Assembly (NCBI RefSeq): GCF_001885075.1
Contig: NZ_MODU01000004.1
Coordinates: forward strand, 1,116,001 to 1,180,000
Length of the DNA stretch: 64,000 bases
DNA from: Alteromonas sp. V450
GTDB lineage: Bacteria; Pseudomonadota; Gammaproteobacteria; Enterobacterales; Alteromonadaceae
Direction of reading: 5' to 3'
A program made the position numbers and the translations under genes. This document shows positions 19,643-28,220 of this stretch, one piece after another (positions within the stretch are counted from its first letter, which is position 1; every line of letters begins with the position of its first letter). Below the pieces are notes generated by a model. That model ran no database searches. It was not told the origin of the DNA and saw only the letters and a list, made by a program, of their open reading frames with translations.

Positions 19643-19872
19643 AAATTTATTTCTACACCGGGCCGCAATGTAGCCTTTGCGACCTGGCAGACTTGGAACT
19701 TCAGCAAACGTCAATGTTTTCATCGCTTGATGTAGAAAAAGTTAACATTCGCACAAGCACCGAGCTTTACCATTTGTACGGTGCAAGGATCCCAGTTTTA
19801 AAACGGGCAGATAATGAAAAAGAAATTGGCTGGCCTTTTAATACCGCCGATTTAGAGGAGTTTCTTCAGTGA
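19639..19872 (+). CDS. Glutaredoxin-like family protein (DUF836)
   Basis: A 77-residue thioredoxin-fold protein resembling the glutaredoxin-like DUF836 family. The redox pair is in GPQCSLCDLA near residues 9-14 (a CxxC). A cis-proline-type segment YGARIPVLKR and the C-terminal GWPFNTADLEEFL are typical. The ATG at 19639 overlaps the rlmKL stop (ATGA), which favours it over the upstream GTG in frame. The stop overlaps the uup start (GTGA), so rlmKL, this gene and uup are translationally linked. Its physiological partner is unknown. Confidence 0.88.
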   Translation: MKIYFYTGPQCSLCDLADLELQQTSMFSSLDVEKVNIRTSTELYHLYGARIPVLKRADNEKEIGWPFNTADLEEFLQ

Positions 19873-21809
19873 GCATTTTGCAGTTAAAAAACATCACTGT
19901 TATCTATGGAAATCCGCCGCTTTTAGACGGTGTCGAACTCGTTGTTCAGCCTAAAGAGCGCGTATGTTTGGTTGGGCGTAACGGAAGCGGTAAATCCACC
20001 CTTATGAAGGTGATTGCCGGTGATATTATCGCCGACGACGGCCAGCGTATTATCGAAAATAATACGGTTATTGCGCGCTTAGAGCAGGACCCACCGCAAA
20101 CGACAGACGTAACGCTTTTTGACTATGTTGCGGAAGGCTTGTCAGACGTAGGTGAAACCCTTAAAGCTTATTTTCACCAAACCCGTATAGTGGGTGAAGA
20201 TCCAAGCGAAGCGAATTTAAATAAATTACAGCGACTACAAGAACAGTTAGAAGCAAGAGACGCATGGCAGTTTGAACAGCAAATAGAACAAACGCTCACC
20301 ATGCTAAAGCTAGACCCTGAGATATCGTTATCTACTCTTTCTGGGGGATGGCGAAGAAAAGCAGCGCTTGCTCGTGCTTTGGTACGTCAGCCTGACTTAT
20401 TATTATTAGACGAACCTACTAACCACCTTGATATTGAGATGATCCGCTGGCTTGAATCCAGCTTGAGTAATTACCAAGGCGCAATTGTGTTTGTGAGCCA
20501 CGACCGTGCATTTATACGTGCCATGGCCACACGTATCATTGATCTAGACCGCGGCTCGGTTACGAGCTATCCGGGTAACTACGAAACTTATTTAGAAAAG
20601 AAGCAGCACGATTTAGAGGTTGAGGCCTCGCAGAACGCTGAATTTGACAAGAAGCTGGCCCAAGAAGAAGTGTGGATCCGCCAGGGCATTAAAGCTCGTC
20701 GTACCCGAAACGAGGGTCGAGTAAGAGCGCTGAAAAAACTACGGGAAGAGCGAAAAGCGCGCAGGGCCGTTCAAGGCAATGCGGTGGTGAGTCAACATCA
20801 GGGCGTGCGCTCTGGCAAAATGGTGTTCGAGGTAAAAAATCTCAGCTACAGCATTGAAGGTAAGACTATTGTAAAAGGCCTAAATTTAAATGTTTTGCGT
20901 GGAGACAAGCTTGCGCTAATTGGCCCTAACGGAAGCGGTAAAAGTACGCTGATAAAACTCTTGTTGGGCGAATTGCAGCCCGACAGCGGCAACAGCAAAC
21001 AAGGCACAAACCTTGAAGTTGCTTACTTCGATCAACATCGCCACGGTTTGGATTTAGAAAAGTCGGTAATTGACGCAGTCGGTGACGGTAAGCGCGATCT
21101 AATGGTAAACGGCCACCCGCGACACGTAATAAGTTACTTGCAAGACTACTTGTTTACGCCTGAACGCGTCAACGCGCCAGTTAAGTCACTATCTGGTGGT
21201 GAAAAGAATCGACTAATGCTTGCGAAGCTTATGCTCAAGCCAAGTAATGTTCTGGTACTAGATGAACCAACTAATGATTTAGACGTTGAAACCTTAGAAA
21301 TGCTCGAAACCTTGCTTACTGAGTATACCGGCACCGTACTGTTAGTGAGCCACGATAGGGAATTTGTTGATAATGTCGCTAATAGCAGCGTTGTTTTTGA
21401 AGGTAATGGTTTGCTTCGCGAGTTTATTGGGGGTTTCACTGACGTAGAAAACTGGTATAAAGAGCAACAGGAAAAACGTCAGCAAATCGAAAAGGAAGAA
21501 AAAGCCAAGGTAAAGAATGAAACTAATTCAGCTTCAGACAGTCCTAGTGCTAAGTCTTCAACCCGCAAGACAAAAAAGTTATCATATAAAGATCAGCGTG
21601 AATTAGAGTCTTTACCGGCAGAAATTGAGACTTTGGAAACAGAGTTGGAAGTTATGCAGGAACAAGTTAACGACCCTGACTTTTTTAAACAAGACAGCGA
21701 TGTAACCGCCAAAGCATTAGCGATGTTGGCGGACAAAGAAGAATTACTTTCCCAGAGATATGCGCGCTGGGATGAATTAGAAAGTATGCTGGAAGATAAT
21801 CAGCAGTAA
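19869..21809 (+). CDS. uup: ABC-F ATPase Uup
   Basis: A 646-residue cytoplasmic ABC-F protein with two ATPase modules and no membrane part. Walker A motifs are GRNGSGKST near residue 36 and GPNGSGKST near 354; signatures are LSGGWRRK and LSGGEKNR; Walker B motifs are LLLDEPTNHLD and LVLDEPTNDLD. The charged linker (about 240-300) and the C-terminal coiled coil (about 570-646) that binds nucleic acid in Uup are present. Uup acts at the ribosome and affects transposon excision in E. coli. The GTG start at 19869 overlaps the preceding stop and is supported by the conserved beginning MSILQLKNITV. Confidence 0.96.
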   Translation: MSILQLKNITVIYGNPPLLDGVELVVQPKERVCLVGRNGSGKSTLMKVIAGDIIADDGQRIIENNTVIARLEQDPPQTTDVTLFDYVAEGLSDVGETLKAYFHQTRIVGEDPSEANLNKLQRLQEQLEARDAWQFEQQIEQTLTMLKLDPEISLSTLSGGWRRKAALARALVRQPDLLLLDEPTNHLDIEMIRWLESSLSNYQGAIVFVSHDRAFIRAMATRIIDLDRGSVTSYPGNYETYLEKKQHDLEVEASQNAEFDKKLAQEEVWIRQGIKARRTRNEGRVRALKKLREERKARRAVQGNAVVSQHQGVRSGKMVFEVKNLSYSIEGKTIVKGLNLNVLRGDKLALIGPNGSGKSTLIKLLLGELQPDSGNSKQGTNLEVAYFDQHRHGLDLEKSVIDAVGDGKRDLMVNGHPRHVISYLQDYLFTPERVNAPVKSLSGGEKNRLMLAKLMLKPSNVLVLDEPTNDLDVETLEMLETLLTEYTGTVLLVSHDREFVDNVANSSVVFEGNGLLREFIGGFTDVENWYKEQQEKRQQIEKEEKAKVKNETNSASDSPSAKSSTRKTKKLSYKDQRELESLPAEIETLETELEVMQEQVNDPDFFKQDSDVTAKALAMLADKEELLSQRYARWDELESMLEDNQQ

Positions 21810-21821
21810 ATAGGATTTTAG

Positions 21822-23615
21822 ATGAAACCAACACAGCTTGCCGCCGCCGTACTGTTGGCAACAGGAAGCGTTTCGGCGATTGCCGCAACTTATTCAATCA
21901 CACCTGTACCATTGCAAGATAAAGCTCAAATCAGTTTTGCGCGCTCCATCGACAACTCAGGAAAGATGCTCGCATCTGTGCAGTCTGAATATAACCAACC
22001 GGTTGATTTAGAAAAACTTGAAAATGACACCATATTTTTCAGTTCATTCGGCAGTAGTTTAGAAAGTGAAGATGATGTGCGTCAGGGTGTTTTTTCTGAT
22101 GTAGATTACACCACAATCATAGGTTTTATACGCGACAATAGAAACGGCATTACCGGGCAAAAATTGGGTATTTATCGAACGTATATAACGGATACTGTCA
22201 ATGCTGAGTTGGTACCCGGTTTAGACCAAATTACTGACCAGTTTGACGATTATACGCAGTCAGTACAGGCCCTTGGCCGCGATAGCATTAATGGTGATTA
22301 TATTGTCGGTGATTCTTCTGCGCTTGTCATCACAGATGTTTATGAGCGTGAAGACGGTGAGGTGTTTAACTACACTTACCCTACCTCTGCAGAGCAGGCG
22401 TTTGTGCAAGCATCAGGAGAGACTAAATTGCTTCCTCCGGTTGACTCTACTGCCGGAGGCCTAGGTTCAGCCCGTGCTGTAAACAATAACCTACAAGTAG
22501 CTGGGTTCAGTACCGTCAGTTTCCAAGATGACGTAACAAATGCGTTAGATACATGTGCAGACGAAGAAACTCGCGGCGCTACCTCTGAAGGACGATGCCT
22601 GTTTTCTGTGTACAACGGTACATTCACACTACCCCGAATATCACAGAGCTTTATCAACACGTCGTTGGTAAACTCTTCAAGCTTCTTTAGTCAGTCATCA
22701 GTACCAAATTTCGTTTTACTATCCCAGGTTAATGCAACTATTTGGCAGCTGGATGTGAACGGCAATGTCATTGATACCCAGACCTATGCTCCTTTAGTTG
22801 ACATACAAGAAGATGACACAGCATATTATTTTTCTGCTGCATACGATATTAACGACCAAGGGATCGCGGTTGGCGAATCCTTGACCGGCGACCTACGCAG
22901 AATAGTGCGTCCAGCGGTCGGCTCGGGCGTCAATGAAAGTGAGCGTGTTGCTACTGTCTTTAGAGACGGTGAAACCACAGAGTTACTCAACCGCGATGAC
23001 AATCTTTCTAGCCAAGCAATTGCTATTAACGATAACAACTGGATAACAGGTTCAGTGCTTCGCTCAACAAGCGGTGTTGCGCGTGAGCGTATGTTTGTTA
23101 TGAATTTAGACACACAGGAACTAAAGTTTCCTGAAGGTTTCTTTAAAAGCGCAGGGGTATCGGTTAACGCTATAAACAACAATAACATTGTTGTGGGTAA
23201 AGCAGAGTCTGAAGTGACCAGCGAAACATCAAGACAAACCAGTGCCTTTATGTACAACATAGAGAGCGAAGCGTTTGTTGATCTAAATGACCTGGTTGCT
23301 TGTGACAGTGAGTATACACTGGTAGAAGCTGTAGATATCAACGATAACAATGAAATTATTGCCAATGCTCGTATCAAATCAACCAGCAAATACGTTACTG
23401 GGGTAGATTTCATTAACAGCAACGGTGAAACCGTTGAAATTGACACAGTAGTAGCAGTTAAACTTGATCCGATAGCCAACGGTGAAGTTGAACAGTGTGA
23501 AATTCCAGAAGATGAGCGCCCATTTGAACGAAGCGGGGCGGCAATGTCTTGGTTCAGTGGTGCACTGCTAGCAGGGTTGGCCTTATTCCGACGCCGACGC
23601 AACGTAAGCAAATAA
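21822..23615 (+). CDS. DUF3466 family exported protein with C-terminal sorting-like tail
   Basis: A 597-residue exported protein with an N-terminal signal peptide (AVLLATGSVSAIAA). Repeated motifs such as SIDNSGKML, INDNNWITGS, INNNNIVVGKA and INDNNEIIANA suggest a repeat-built domain of the HAF/propeller kind; the gene order after uup fits the family annotated as DUF3466. The C-terminus has the plan of a cell-surface sorting tail: a small-residue turn, a hydrophobic helix (about FSGALLAGLALF) and a basic cluster RRRRNVSK, like GlyGly-CTERM proteins processed by rhombosortase, although the GG motif itself is not clear. Function unknown. Confidence 0.8.
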   Translation: MKPTQLAAAVLLATGSVSAIAATYSITPVPLQDKAQISFARSIDNSGKMLASVQSEYNQPVDLEKLENDTIFFSSFGSSLESEDDVRQGVFSDVDYTTIIGFIRDNRNGITGQKLGIYRTYITDTVNAELVPGLDQITDQFDDYTQSVQALGRDSINGDYIVGDSSALVITDVYEREDGEVFNYTYPTSAEQAFVQASGETKLLPPVDSTAGGLGSARAVNNNLQVAGFSTVSFQDDVTNALDTCADEETRGATSEGRCLFSVYNGTFTLPRISQSFINTSLVNSSSFFSQSSVPNFVLLSQVNATIWQLDVNGNVIDTQTYAPLVDIQEDDTAYYFSAAYDINDQGIAVGESLTGDLRRIVRPAVGSGVNESERVATVFRDGETTELLNRDDNLSSQAIAINDNNWITGSVLRSTSGVARERMFVMNLDTQELKFPEGFFKSAGVSVNAINNNNIVVGKAESEVTSETSRQTSAFMYNIESEAFVDLNDLVACDSEYTLVEAVDINDNNEIIANARIKSTSKYVTGVDFINSNGETVEIDTVVAVKLDPIANGEVEQCEIPEDERPFERSGAAMSWFSGALLAGLALFRRRRNVSK

Positions 23616-23624
23616 TAAAACTAT

Positions 23625-23655
23625 AGCGGTTTAATGACACGCGTTAAGCCGCTTT
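23625..23655 (+). terminator. Terminator-like hairpin after DUF3466 gene
   Basis: AGCGGTTTAA pairs with TTAAGCCGCT (one G-T pair) around a nine-base loop, ten bases after the stop codon; the following T-run is short. Confidence 0.6.
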
Positions 23656-24085
23656 CACTCTCCGTTATGTGTTTGCGATTTCAAGCCGCATTTCAATCAC
23701 ACAATAAAATCCGAACACTTTGCACAGCCCTTAAACGATTCGTTCTGCCAATGAATGCCTTATAGCGGTCCTCATAGGTAAGCGAAATATGCGTTTTGTG
23801 TTTGGTGGTGCAACTGTTTAACGGCCTCTTGGCATTTCTCCCCGTTTTATTCTTTAAAACGCATTATTCACGGATTTTTATGCATAAAAATTGTAATAAA
23901 AATTTCATCGAAAGTTCATCTATTTATTGTTTGTCAAGGCTTTTAATTTTTTATTTCCCTTGAACCAATTAGTCAATTGCACTATCAAATAAGAGTACAC
24001 CAAATTATTTCCGGCACTATCACCAATGTTTGTAGAGCGCTCGCGAAAAATTGTTGTACGTCCAACAAACAAAAGAGGCTAATCA
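23656..24085. promoter_or_regulatory. Long leader/promoter region of rmf
   Basis: No gene is visible in these 430 bases. A candidate sigma-70 promoter is TTGAAC at 23960-23965 and TATCAA at 23983-23988, 17 bases apart, about 100 bases before rmf. A ribosome site AGAGG lies just before the rmf ATG. Rmf is under growth-rate control (ppGpp and cAMP) in E. coli, but no specific operator is recognised here. Confidence 0.4.
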
Positions 24086-24262
24086 ATGAAAAGACAAAAA
24101 AGAGATAAACTGACGCGCGCACATGCTAAAGGCTATCAAGCTGGTATTAGCGGTCGTTCAAAAGAAAATTGTCCATTTCAACAAAACGATGCACGTTCGC
24201 AATGGTTAGGTGGATGGCGTGAGGCAGTAGAAGATAGGCACCTTGGTTTAGGTGTTAAATAA
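24086..24262 (+). CDS. rmf: Ribosome modulation factor RMF
   Basis: A 58-residue basic protein that drives 70S ribosomes into 100S dimers in stationary phase. The sequence begins MKRQKRDKLTRAHAKGYQAG and holds the family segment ISGRSKENCPF followed by WLGGWREA, and ends LGLGVK. Length equals the typical 55-58 residues. The order uup, DUF3466, rmf, fabA supports it. It is too short for a 60-residue cut-off and could be missed. A terminator follows directly. Confidence 0.95.
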   Translation: MKRQKRDKLTRAHAKGYQAGISGRSKENCPFQQNDARSQWLGGWREAVEDRHLGLGVK

Positions 24263-24295
24263 ACCTTCTCTTTTATGAACTGATTAAGCAAAAGG

Positions 24296-24320
24296 AAAAG
24301 CCCCGTAAAGGGGCTTTTTT
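24296..24320. terminator. Bidirectional terminator between rmf and fabA
   Basis: AAAAGCCCC pairs with GGGGCTTTT around a five-base loop with T-run on the + strand and A-run on the other side. It serves the convergent rmf and fabA genes. Confidence 0.92.
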
Positions 24321-24331
24321 CATATTTATAG

Positions 24332-24850
24332 TTAGAAGTTTGACGTGTCTTGAAACAAGCCAACCTTTAAATCTTTAGCCACATAAATTTCACGGCCATC
24401 AACTTCAACCGAACCGTCTGCCATTCCCATAAAGAGTTTTCGTTTGATAACACGCTTCATCGTTATTTTATAGGTTACTTTTTTGGCCGTTGGGAGTATT
24501 TGTCCAGTGAACTTCACTTCTCCTACTCCTAATGCACGCCCTTTACCTGGGCCGTCACTCCAACCCAAAAAGAAACCAACAAGTTGCCACATAGCATCTA
24601 GCCCAAGACACCCAGGCATGACAGGATCACCCGGGAAGTGGCAGTCGAAAAACCACAGGTCTGGCGTAATATCAAGTTCAGCAATGATTTCCCCTTTACC
24701 GTGCTCACCGCCATCCTCGCTGATAGAAATGATACGGTCCATCATTAGCATATTAGGGGCGGGTAGTTGACTGTTACCCGGGCCAAACATTTCACCACGG
24801 CTACAGGCTAGTAAATCTTCTTTTGTAAAACTATTTTTTCTTTCAGACAT
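24332..24850 (-). CDS. fabA: 3-hydroxydecanoyl-ACP dehydratase/isomerase FabA
   Basis: A 172-residue cytoplasmic enzyme that dehydrates 3-hydroxydecanoyl-ACP and isomerises the product to cis-3-decenoyl-ACP, the entry to unsaturated fatty acids. The hot-dog fold motif [15 protein letters not shown] holds the catalytic histidine (about residue 71), with the aspartate partner in [14 protein letters not shown]. The N-terminal SYTKEDLL-like segment and C-terminal [11 protein letters not shown] match E. coli FabA closely. The ATG at 24850 is preferred over an in-frame TTG two codons upstream. A FabR-like palindrome lies 41 bases upstream. Confidence 0.97.
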   Translation of the reverse strand: MSERKNSFTKEDLLACSRGEMFGPGNSQLPAPNMLMMDRIISISEDGGEHGKGEIIAELDITPDLWFFDCHFPGDPVMPGCLGLDAMWQLVGFFLGWSDGPGKGRALGVGEVKFTGQILPTAKKVTYKITMKRVIKRKLFMGMADGSVEVDGREIYVAKDLKVGLFQDTSNF

Positions 24851-24868
24851 TCCCAACTCGTTGTTGTT

Positions 24869-24908
24869 ATAAAGCTTCGCGCACTAATTTAGCGAACACT
24901 TGTAAGCC
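24869..24908 (-). promoter_or_regulatory. fabA promoter with FabR-like operator
   Basis: On the minus strand GGCTTACAAGTGTTCGCT (24891-24908) is an imperfect palindrome resembling the E. coli FabR sites at fabA and fabB. A TATAAC -10-like hexamer lies at 24869-24874, so the palindrome covers the -35 region, the position expected of a repressor of unsaturated fatty-acid synthesis. The consensus is recalled from memory. Confidence 0.5.
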
Positions 24909-25023
24909 AAACAACTCTGAACAGTGATTTTTCTTCACTAAAGTGCGTGCTAAGATAGCGATTAGATGAATTTATATTCACATTAATTGAACGATAACTC
25001 TAGCGCATCTTTGTGTGAAAACA

Positions 25024-25311
25024 ATGACAGAAGACACTACGACAAAAAAAACCAAAAAAACTATAGAAGACAAAGCAAAAGCAAACGCTGACAAGCAGCG
25101 TCGCTTTCGTCAGCGTCAGAAAGACGCGGGGAAAAAGTTGGTTCGCGGCTACGTAACGCCTGAAGCAAAGGCATGTTACGATGAAATAAGAGAAAAAACC
25201 GATTGGACAGACAGTGAGGCCATGTCTAATGCTATGCGCCTGATGTACGCGGCTTACAAATGTGGACAAATTAAGCTGTTAAACGAATGGTTGAGGAAGA
25301 ACAACCGCTAA
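25024..25311 (+). CDS. Small basic protein, possibly ribbon-helix-helix-like
   Basis: A 95-residue protein, not firmly recognised. The first 40 residues are very rich in Lys, Thr, Asp and Arg, ending in ADKQRRFRQRQKDAGKK. Then comes a beta-type segment LVRGYVTPEAK and two helix-like stretches (CYDEIREKT and SEAMSNAMRLMYAAY). This resembles small phage or plasmid proteins with a xxAERQRRYRERQ start and a ribbon-helix-helix core. Start ATG at 25024 is used; GTG at 25015 is possible. No strong ribosome site. It lies between fabA and the photolyase island, with divergent orientation to fabA. Confidence 0.65.
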   Translation: MTEDTTTKKTKKTIEDKAKANADKQRRFRQRQKDAGKKLVRGYVTPEAKACYDEIREKTDWTDSEAMSNAMRLMYAAYKCGQIKLLNEWLRKNNR

Positions 25312-25320
25312 AAACAGCAA

Positions 25321-26592
25321 TTAAGGGGTAACACACTGTCGATAAAGTTCGCTGATTTCACGATGGTCCCAACACCAGCGTGCTCTGTCGCCAACAGATA
25401 TCCCTCCAACATGATAATGAATTGCTACTGGGGCCTTTCCTAACAAGCAGTCTACACCGGCTTGAGTAATCTTCACTGAGTAATTACCGAAATCACCTGA
25501 AGTGCCTGTTAGGGCGATTAAAGGTGATTCAAGTTCGCTTAAAGGTTTCATTAAAGCGAAAAACATGGTGTCACCCAGAAAAGGTAACGGCTCATGTTTC
25601 TGATAGGCGTAAAACCATTCCCTACATGCTAATGGCGAGCTCGAAGTCCTCAACAAATTCAGAGCGATATTCTGTGTTTGGCTTAAACCAGTATCGGTAT
25701 GCGGTAATTCTTGAAGGTGCCGTATAATGACTTCAGATATGTTGGGAAGCATTCCTATTTTTTTATTCTTTAGTAAGCTTAGCAAAGGTAACGGCGTGTC
25801 TGCTCTAAACGCGCTCCATACAGACGCGGCTTGAGAAATTAGTTCGTTATTAACTAACTTCCTGCGCTGCCAACAGGCACGTATAGCGCAAGCGGGTAGT
25901 TGCCCCATACCTATAAATCGCTCCGTTCCCGGAAAGTTATTAAGTTCTATAATTTCAATTGAGACGTCAGTTCTGTTAAGTAGCAAACTCAGCCCATGCA
26001 ATAACATTAACTGATCATAGCCGTCGTGCTCTACCCAAAATACGATCCGCTCGACATTGCTTTTGCGCAGCGTATTAATTCTGCATTTTTCTTCGTGAAC
26101 AATGTCTGAACATGTTCTCACATCGTTCATTATCGGTAAAAGTGCATTTACAATGTATTGCGCACGAATGACTGCGAACTGCTCGTCACACGAGGGTAGT
26201 GGACCAATACACAACGGATCTATTAGCGCCAAAAACTCGCCAACGAATCCCCCCTCTCGCAAACGCTCTTTAATATCGTGACCACATCTAACATGTAGAG
26301 TAACCATGTCTTCATCGAGTGCTGGCGGATTAGCCGTTATCGCAGTTTGATGCCGAGCAAGCTCATTCCCATGTACAATTAATCTGTTCCAATTAGGTAA
26401 ACCATGCTCGGTTGCTATTGCATGTTGAACGTCTGCAAGCGATATTTCGTTTTTGGAAGTGACAACGCTGGCATTAAACCTTTCAACAAAAGAGGCTGCC
26501 TTCGCATCCTTGTGTTTTAACGCAGATAAAAGCATTTTTGCACGCTTTTCTTGGTGGTCGACATCAATAAAAAAGGGATTATTTTGTAACAT
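25321..26592 (-). CDS. DUF1835 domain-containing protein
   Basis: A 423-residue cytoplasmic protein. The N-terminal 75 residues (EKRAKMLLSALKHKD...HAIATEHGLPNWNRLIVHG) resemble the short helical leader seen before DUF1835 domains. The DUF1835 core follows: LHVRCGHDIKERLREGGFVGEF, DPLCIGPLP, and RIVFWVEHDGYDQLMLLHGLSLL. The C-terminal part may be a DUF3658-like winged segment. Function is not established. It lies 46 bases downstream of the divergent photolyase on the same strand and is probably co-transcribed with it. Confidence 0.78.
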   Translation of the reverse strand: MLQNNPFFIDVDHQEKRAKMLLSALKHKDAKAASFVERFNASVVTSKNEISLADVQHAIATEHGLPNWNRLIVHGNELARHQTAITANPPALDEDMVTLHVRCGHDIKERLREGGFVGEFLALIDPLCIGPLPSCDEQFAVIRAQYIVNALLPIMNDVRTCSDIVHEEKCRINTLRKSNVERIVFWVEHDGYDQLMLLHGLSLLLNRTDVSIEIIELNNFPGTERFIGMGQLPACAIRACWQRRKLVNNELISQAASVWSAFRADTPLPLLSLLKNKKIGMLPNISEVIIRHLQELPHTDTGLSQTQNIALNLLRTSSSPLACREWFYAYQKHEPLPFLGDTMFFALMKPLSELESPLIALTGTSGDFGNYSVKITQAGVDCLLGKAPVAIHYHVGGISVGDRARWCWDHREISELYRQCVTP

Positions 26593-26638
26593 GCAGTCAC
26601 CTTATCAGCGTTCAATATTGCAGCAACATGTTATCAGT

Positions 26639-28174
26639 TTACGATTTTTGTTTCGACTTTAACCATTGTCTGCTCGGACTATCTGCCATGGTGTGTCGTC
26701 GAACAATTCGCTTGGCTTCTTTGATTACGTCATCACGTTCTCGAAACGACCATAATCGTTTTGCTGTACTTTGATTGTTTGCCTGAATATCGACAACAGG
26801 TGGCATGTAATCTCTGTGAAGATCAAAGTCGAGCATAAGTGCTTCTAAGGGCGGTAACAAATGTGGAGCATGAACCGCATCATGTGGCAGTTTAACCAGC
26901 TCGGGTACCCACTGCTTAATAAACGTTCCTTCTGGATCGAGCTTTTTAGACTGTGTTAATGGATTATAAAGCCTAACGGTGTGAATACCTGTCACGCTTG
27001 CCTGCATTTGTATCTGAGGATAATGGATCCCTGGCTCAAAATCTAAAAACTGCGTTGCCAAATAATGTGCTGCTTTTAACCAGTGAACGTTAAGATGATG
27101 GCACAAAAAGCTCGTTACCATCGCTCGCATTCTAAAGTTAATATAGCCGGTAGTGGCAAGCGCGCGCATACAGGCATCTACAAGAGGGTACCCTGTGGTA
27201 CCTGTTTTCCATCGATGAAAACGACGTTCAGCTTCCGGTCCATCTATATATGGAAAAGAAGCATAGGCGTTGTTCATAGGTCGGAATTCAATTGTATGCT
27301 CACTCTCAAATTTTTGAATAAAGTGACAATGCCAATGCAGTCGGGATGTTAATGCACTTAGTGCTCTCTGCCATTGTACTTTGTCGTTGCCCTTCAGCAG
27401 TTTTTTTACTTGTTTTTGACGCTGCAAAAAATGATAAACCTGCTTAATAGAGACATTGCCCCACGCTAAATAGGGGCTCAAGCGACTACACGCCTTCCTT
27501 GCATTATATGGCATCGAGATATGTTTATGATAATGCATACCTCTTTCATCAAAAAAACTTTTGAGTACCTGCCATGCGCGTTGTTCACCACCAGGTTGAC
27601 GTTTGGGGTGTGGCGTTGAAACATCGTAGGTTATAGATTTGCAGTGAAGTGCGTTACAGCTTGACCAATCTGACCATTTAGCATTGCTGATATCTAAATC
27701 AAAAGTAGGGCACGCAAAATGTTGTTCCCAGTTTCTTTGCCAATTACGTCTATTTGGCAAGCCGCGAAGAACAGCACCAAGCTTTGCTTCAATCCATTCT
27801 ACATTTTTGTTTTCAAGAAACGTTTTAACAGCAACATCCCGGTTATACGTAACCGACAAACCCACTTCTTGGTAACTCCTAACCCGTGTAACAGGAAGTG
27901 ATGACAGCAATAAAGAAAAGGCATCTATCATTTCCATTTCAAGTTCTAACACTCTATGGTTACCGGGCAGCTGTGTGTTGATGTCGTCGATACTTTCGCG
28001 CACAAACTGCCAATGCCTTTGGTCCATGTGTGGATCGCTAATTAGAGAAGGTTCCCAACAAAATAAAAGGACAATATTTTCATTGCTGCACCACGCGTCG
28101 AAAAGAGGCTGATGATCGCGAAGGCGCAGATCGCGTTTAAGCCACACAATGGTGATAGGGTCTGTGTTTTTCAT
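26639..28174 (-). CDS. Divergent FAD-binding photolyase/cryptochrome-family protein
   Basis: A 511-residue protein with the N-terminal Rossmann domain ([18 protein letters not shown]) and the C-terminal FAD domain ([49 protein letters not shown]). It is not a standard class I enzyme: where CPD photolyases have the loop NNGGWQW and GTGxDAxPYFR, this protein reads [20 protein letters not shown]. The tryptophan that stacks on the dimer (W384 in E. coli) and the FAD-facing asparagine are therefore not seen. The later [14 protein letters not shown] is conserved. It may be a cryptochrome or a photolyase for another lesion. It is oriented like the Cry-DASH gene, 46 bases beyond its stop. ATG at 28174 is used. 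Confidence 0.85.
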   Translation of the reverse strand: MKNTDPITIVWLKRDLRLRDHQPLFDAWCSNENIVLLFCWEPSLISDPHMDQRHWQFVRESIDDINTQLPGNHRVLELEMEMIDAFSLLLSSLPVTRVRSYQEVGLSVTYNRDVAVKTFLENKNVEWIEAKLGAVLRGLPNRRNWQRNWEQHFACPTFDLDISNAKWSDWSSCNALHCKSITYDVSTPHPKRQPGGEQRAWQVLKSFFDERGMHYHKHISMPYNARKACSRLSPYLAWGNVSIKQVYHFLQRQKQVKKLLKGNDKVQWQRALSALTSRLHWHCHFIQKFESEHTIEFRPMNNAYASFPYIDGPEAERRFHRWKTGTTGYPLVDACMRALATTGYINFRMRAMVTSFLCHHLNVHWLKAAHYLATQFLDFEPGIHYPQIQMQASVTGIHTVRLYNPLTQSKKLDPEGTFIKQWVPELVKLPHDAVHAPHLLPPLEALMLDFDLHRDYMPPVVDIQANNQSTAKRLWSFRERDDVIKEAKRIVRRHTMADSPSRQWLKSKQKS

Positions 28175-28220
28175 CAACTGCCGAAATCAACTTTTCTTAC
28201 GTTAATCGTTGTCATCAGCA

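Noticed and set aside
22826-23611. Long antisense frame (261 codons) within the DUF3466 gene
   Set aside because: Low-complexity Ser/Leu-rich shadow of a well-supported coding sequence with signal peptide and C-terminal tail.
24178-24363. 61-codon minus-strand frame over rmf
   Set aside because: Antisense to the recognised rmf gene and the terminator; no support.
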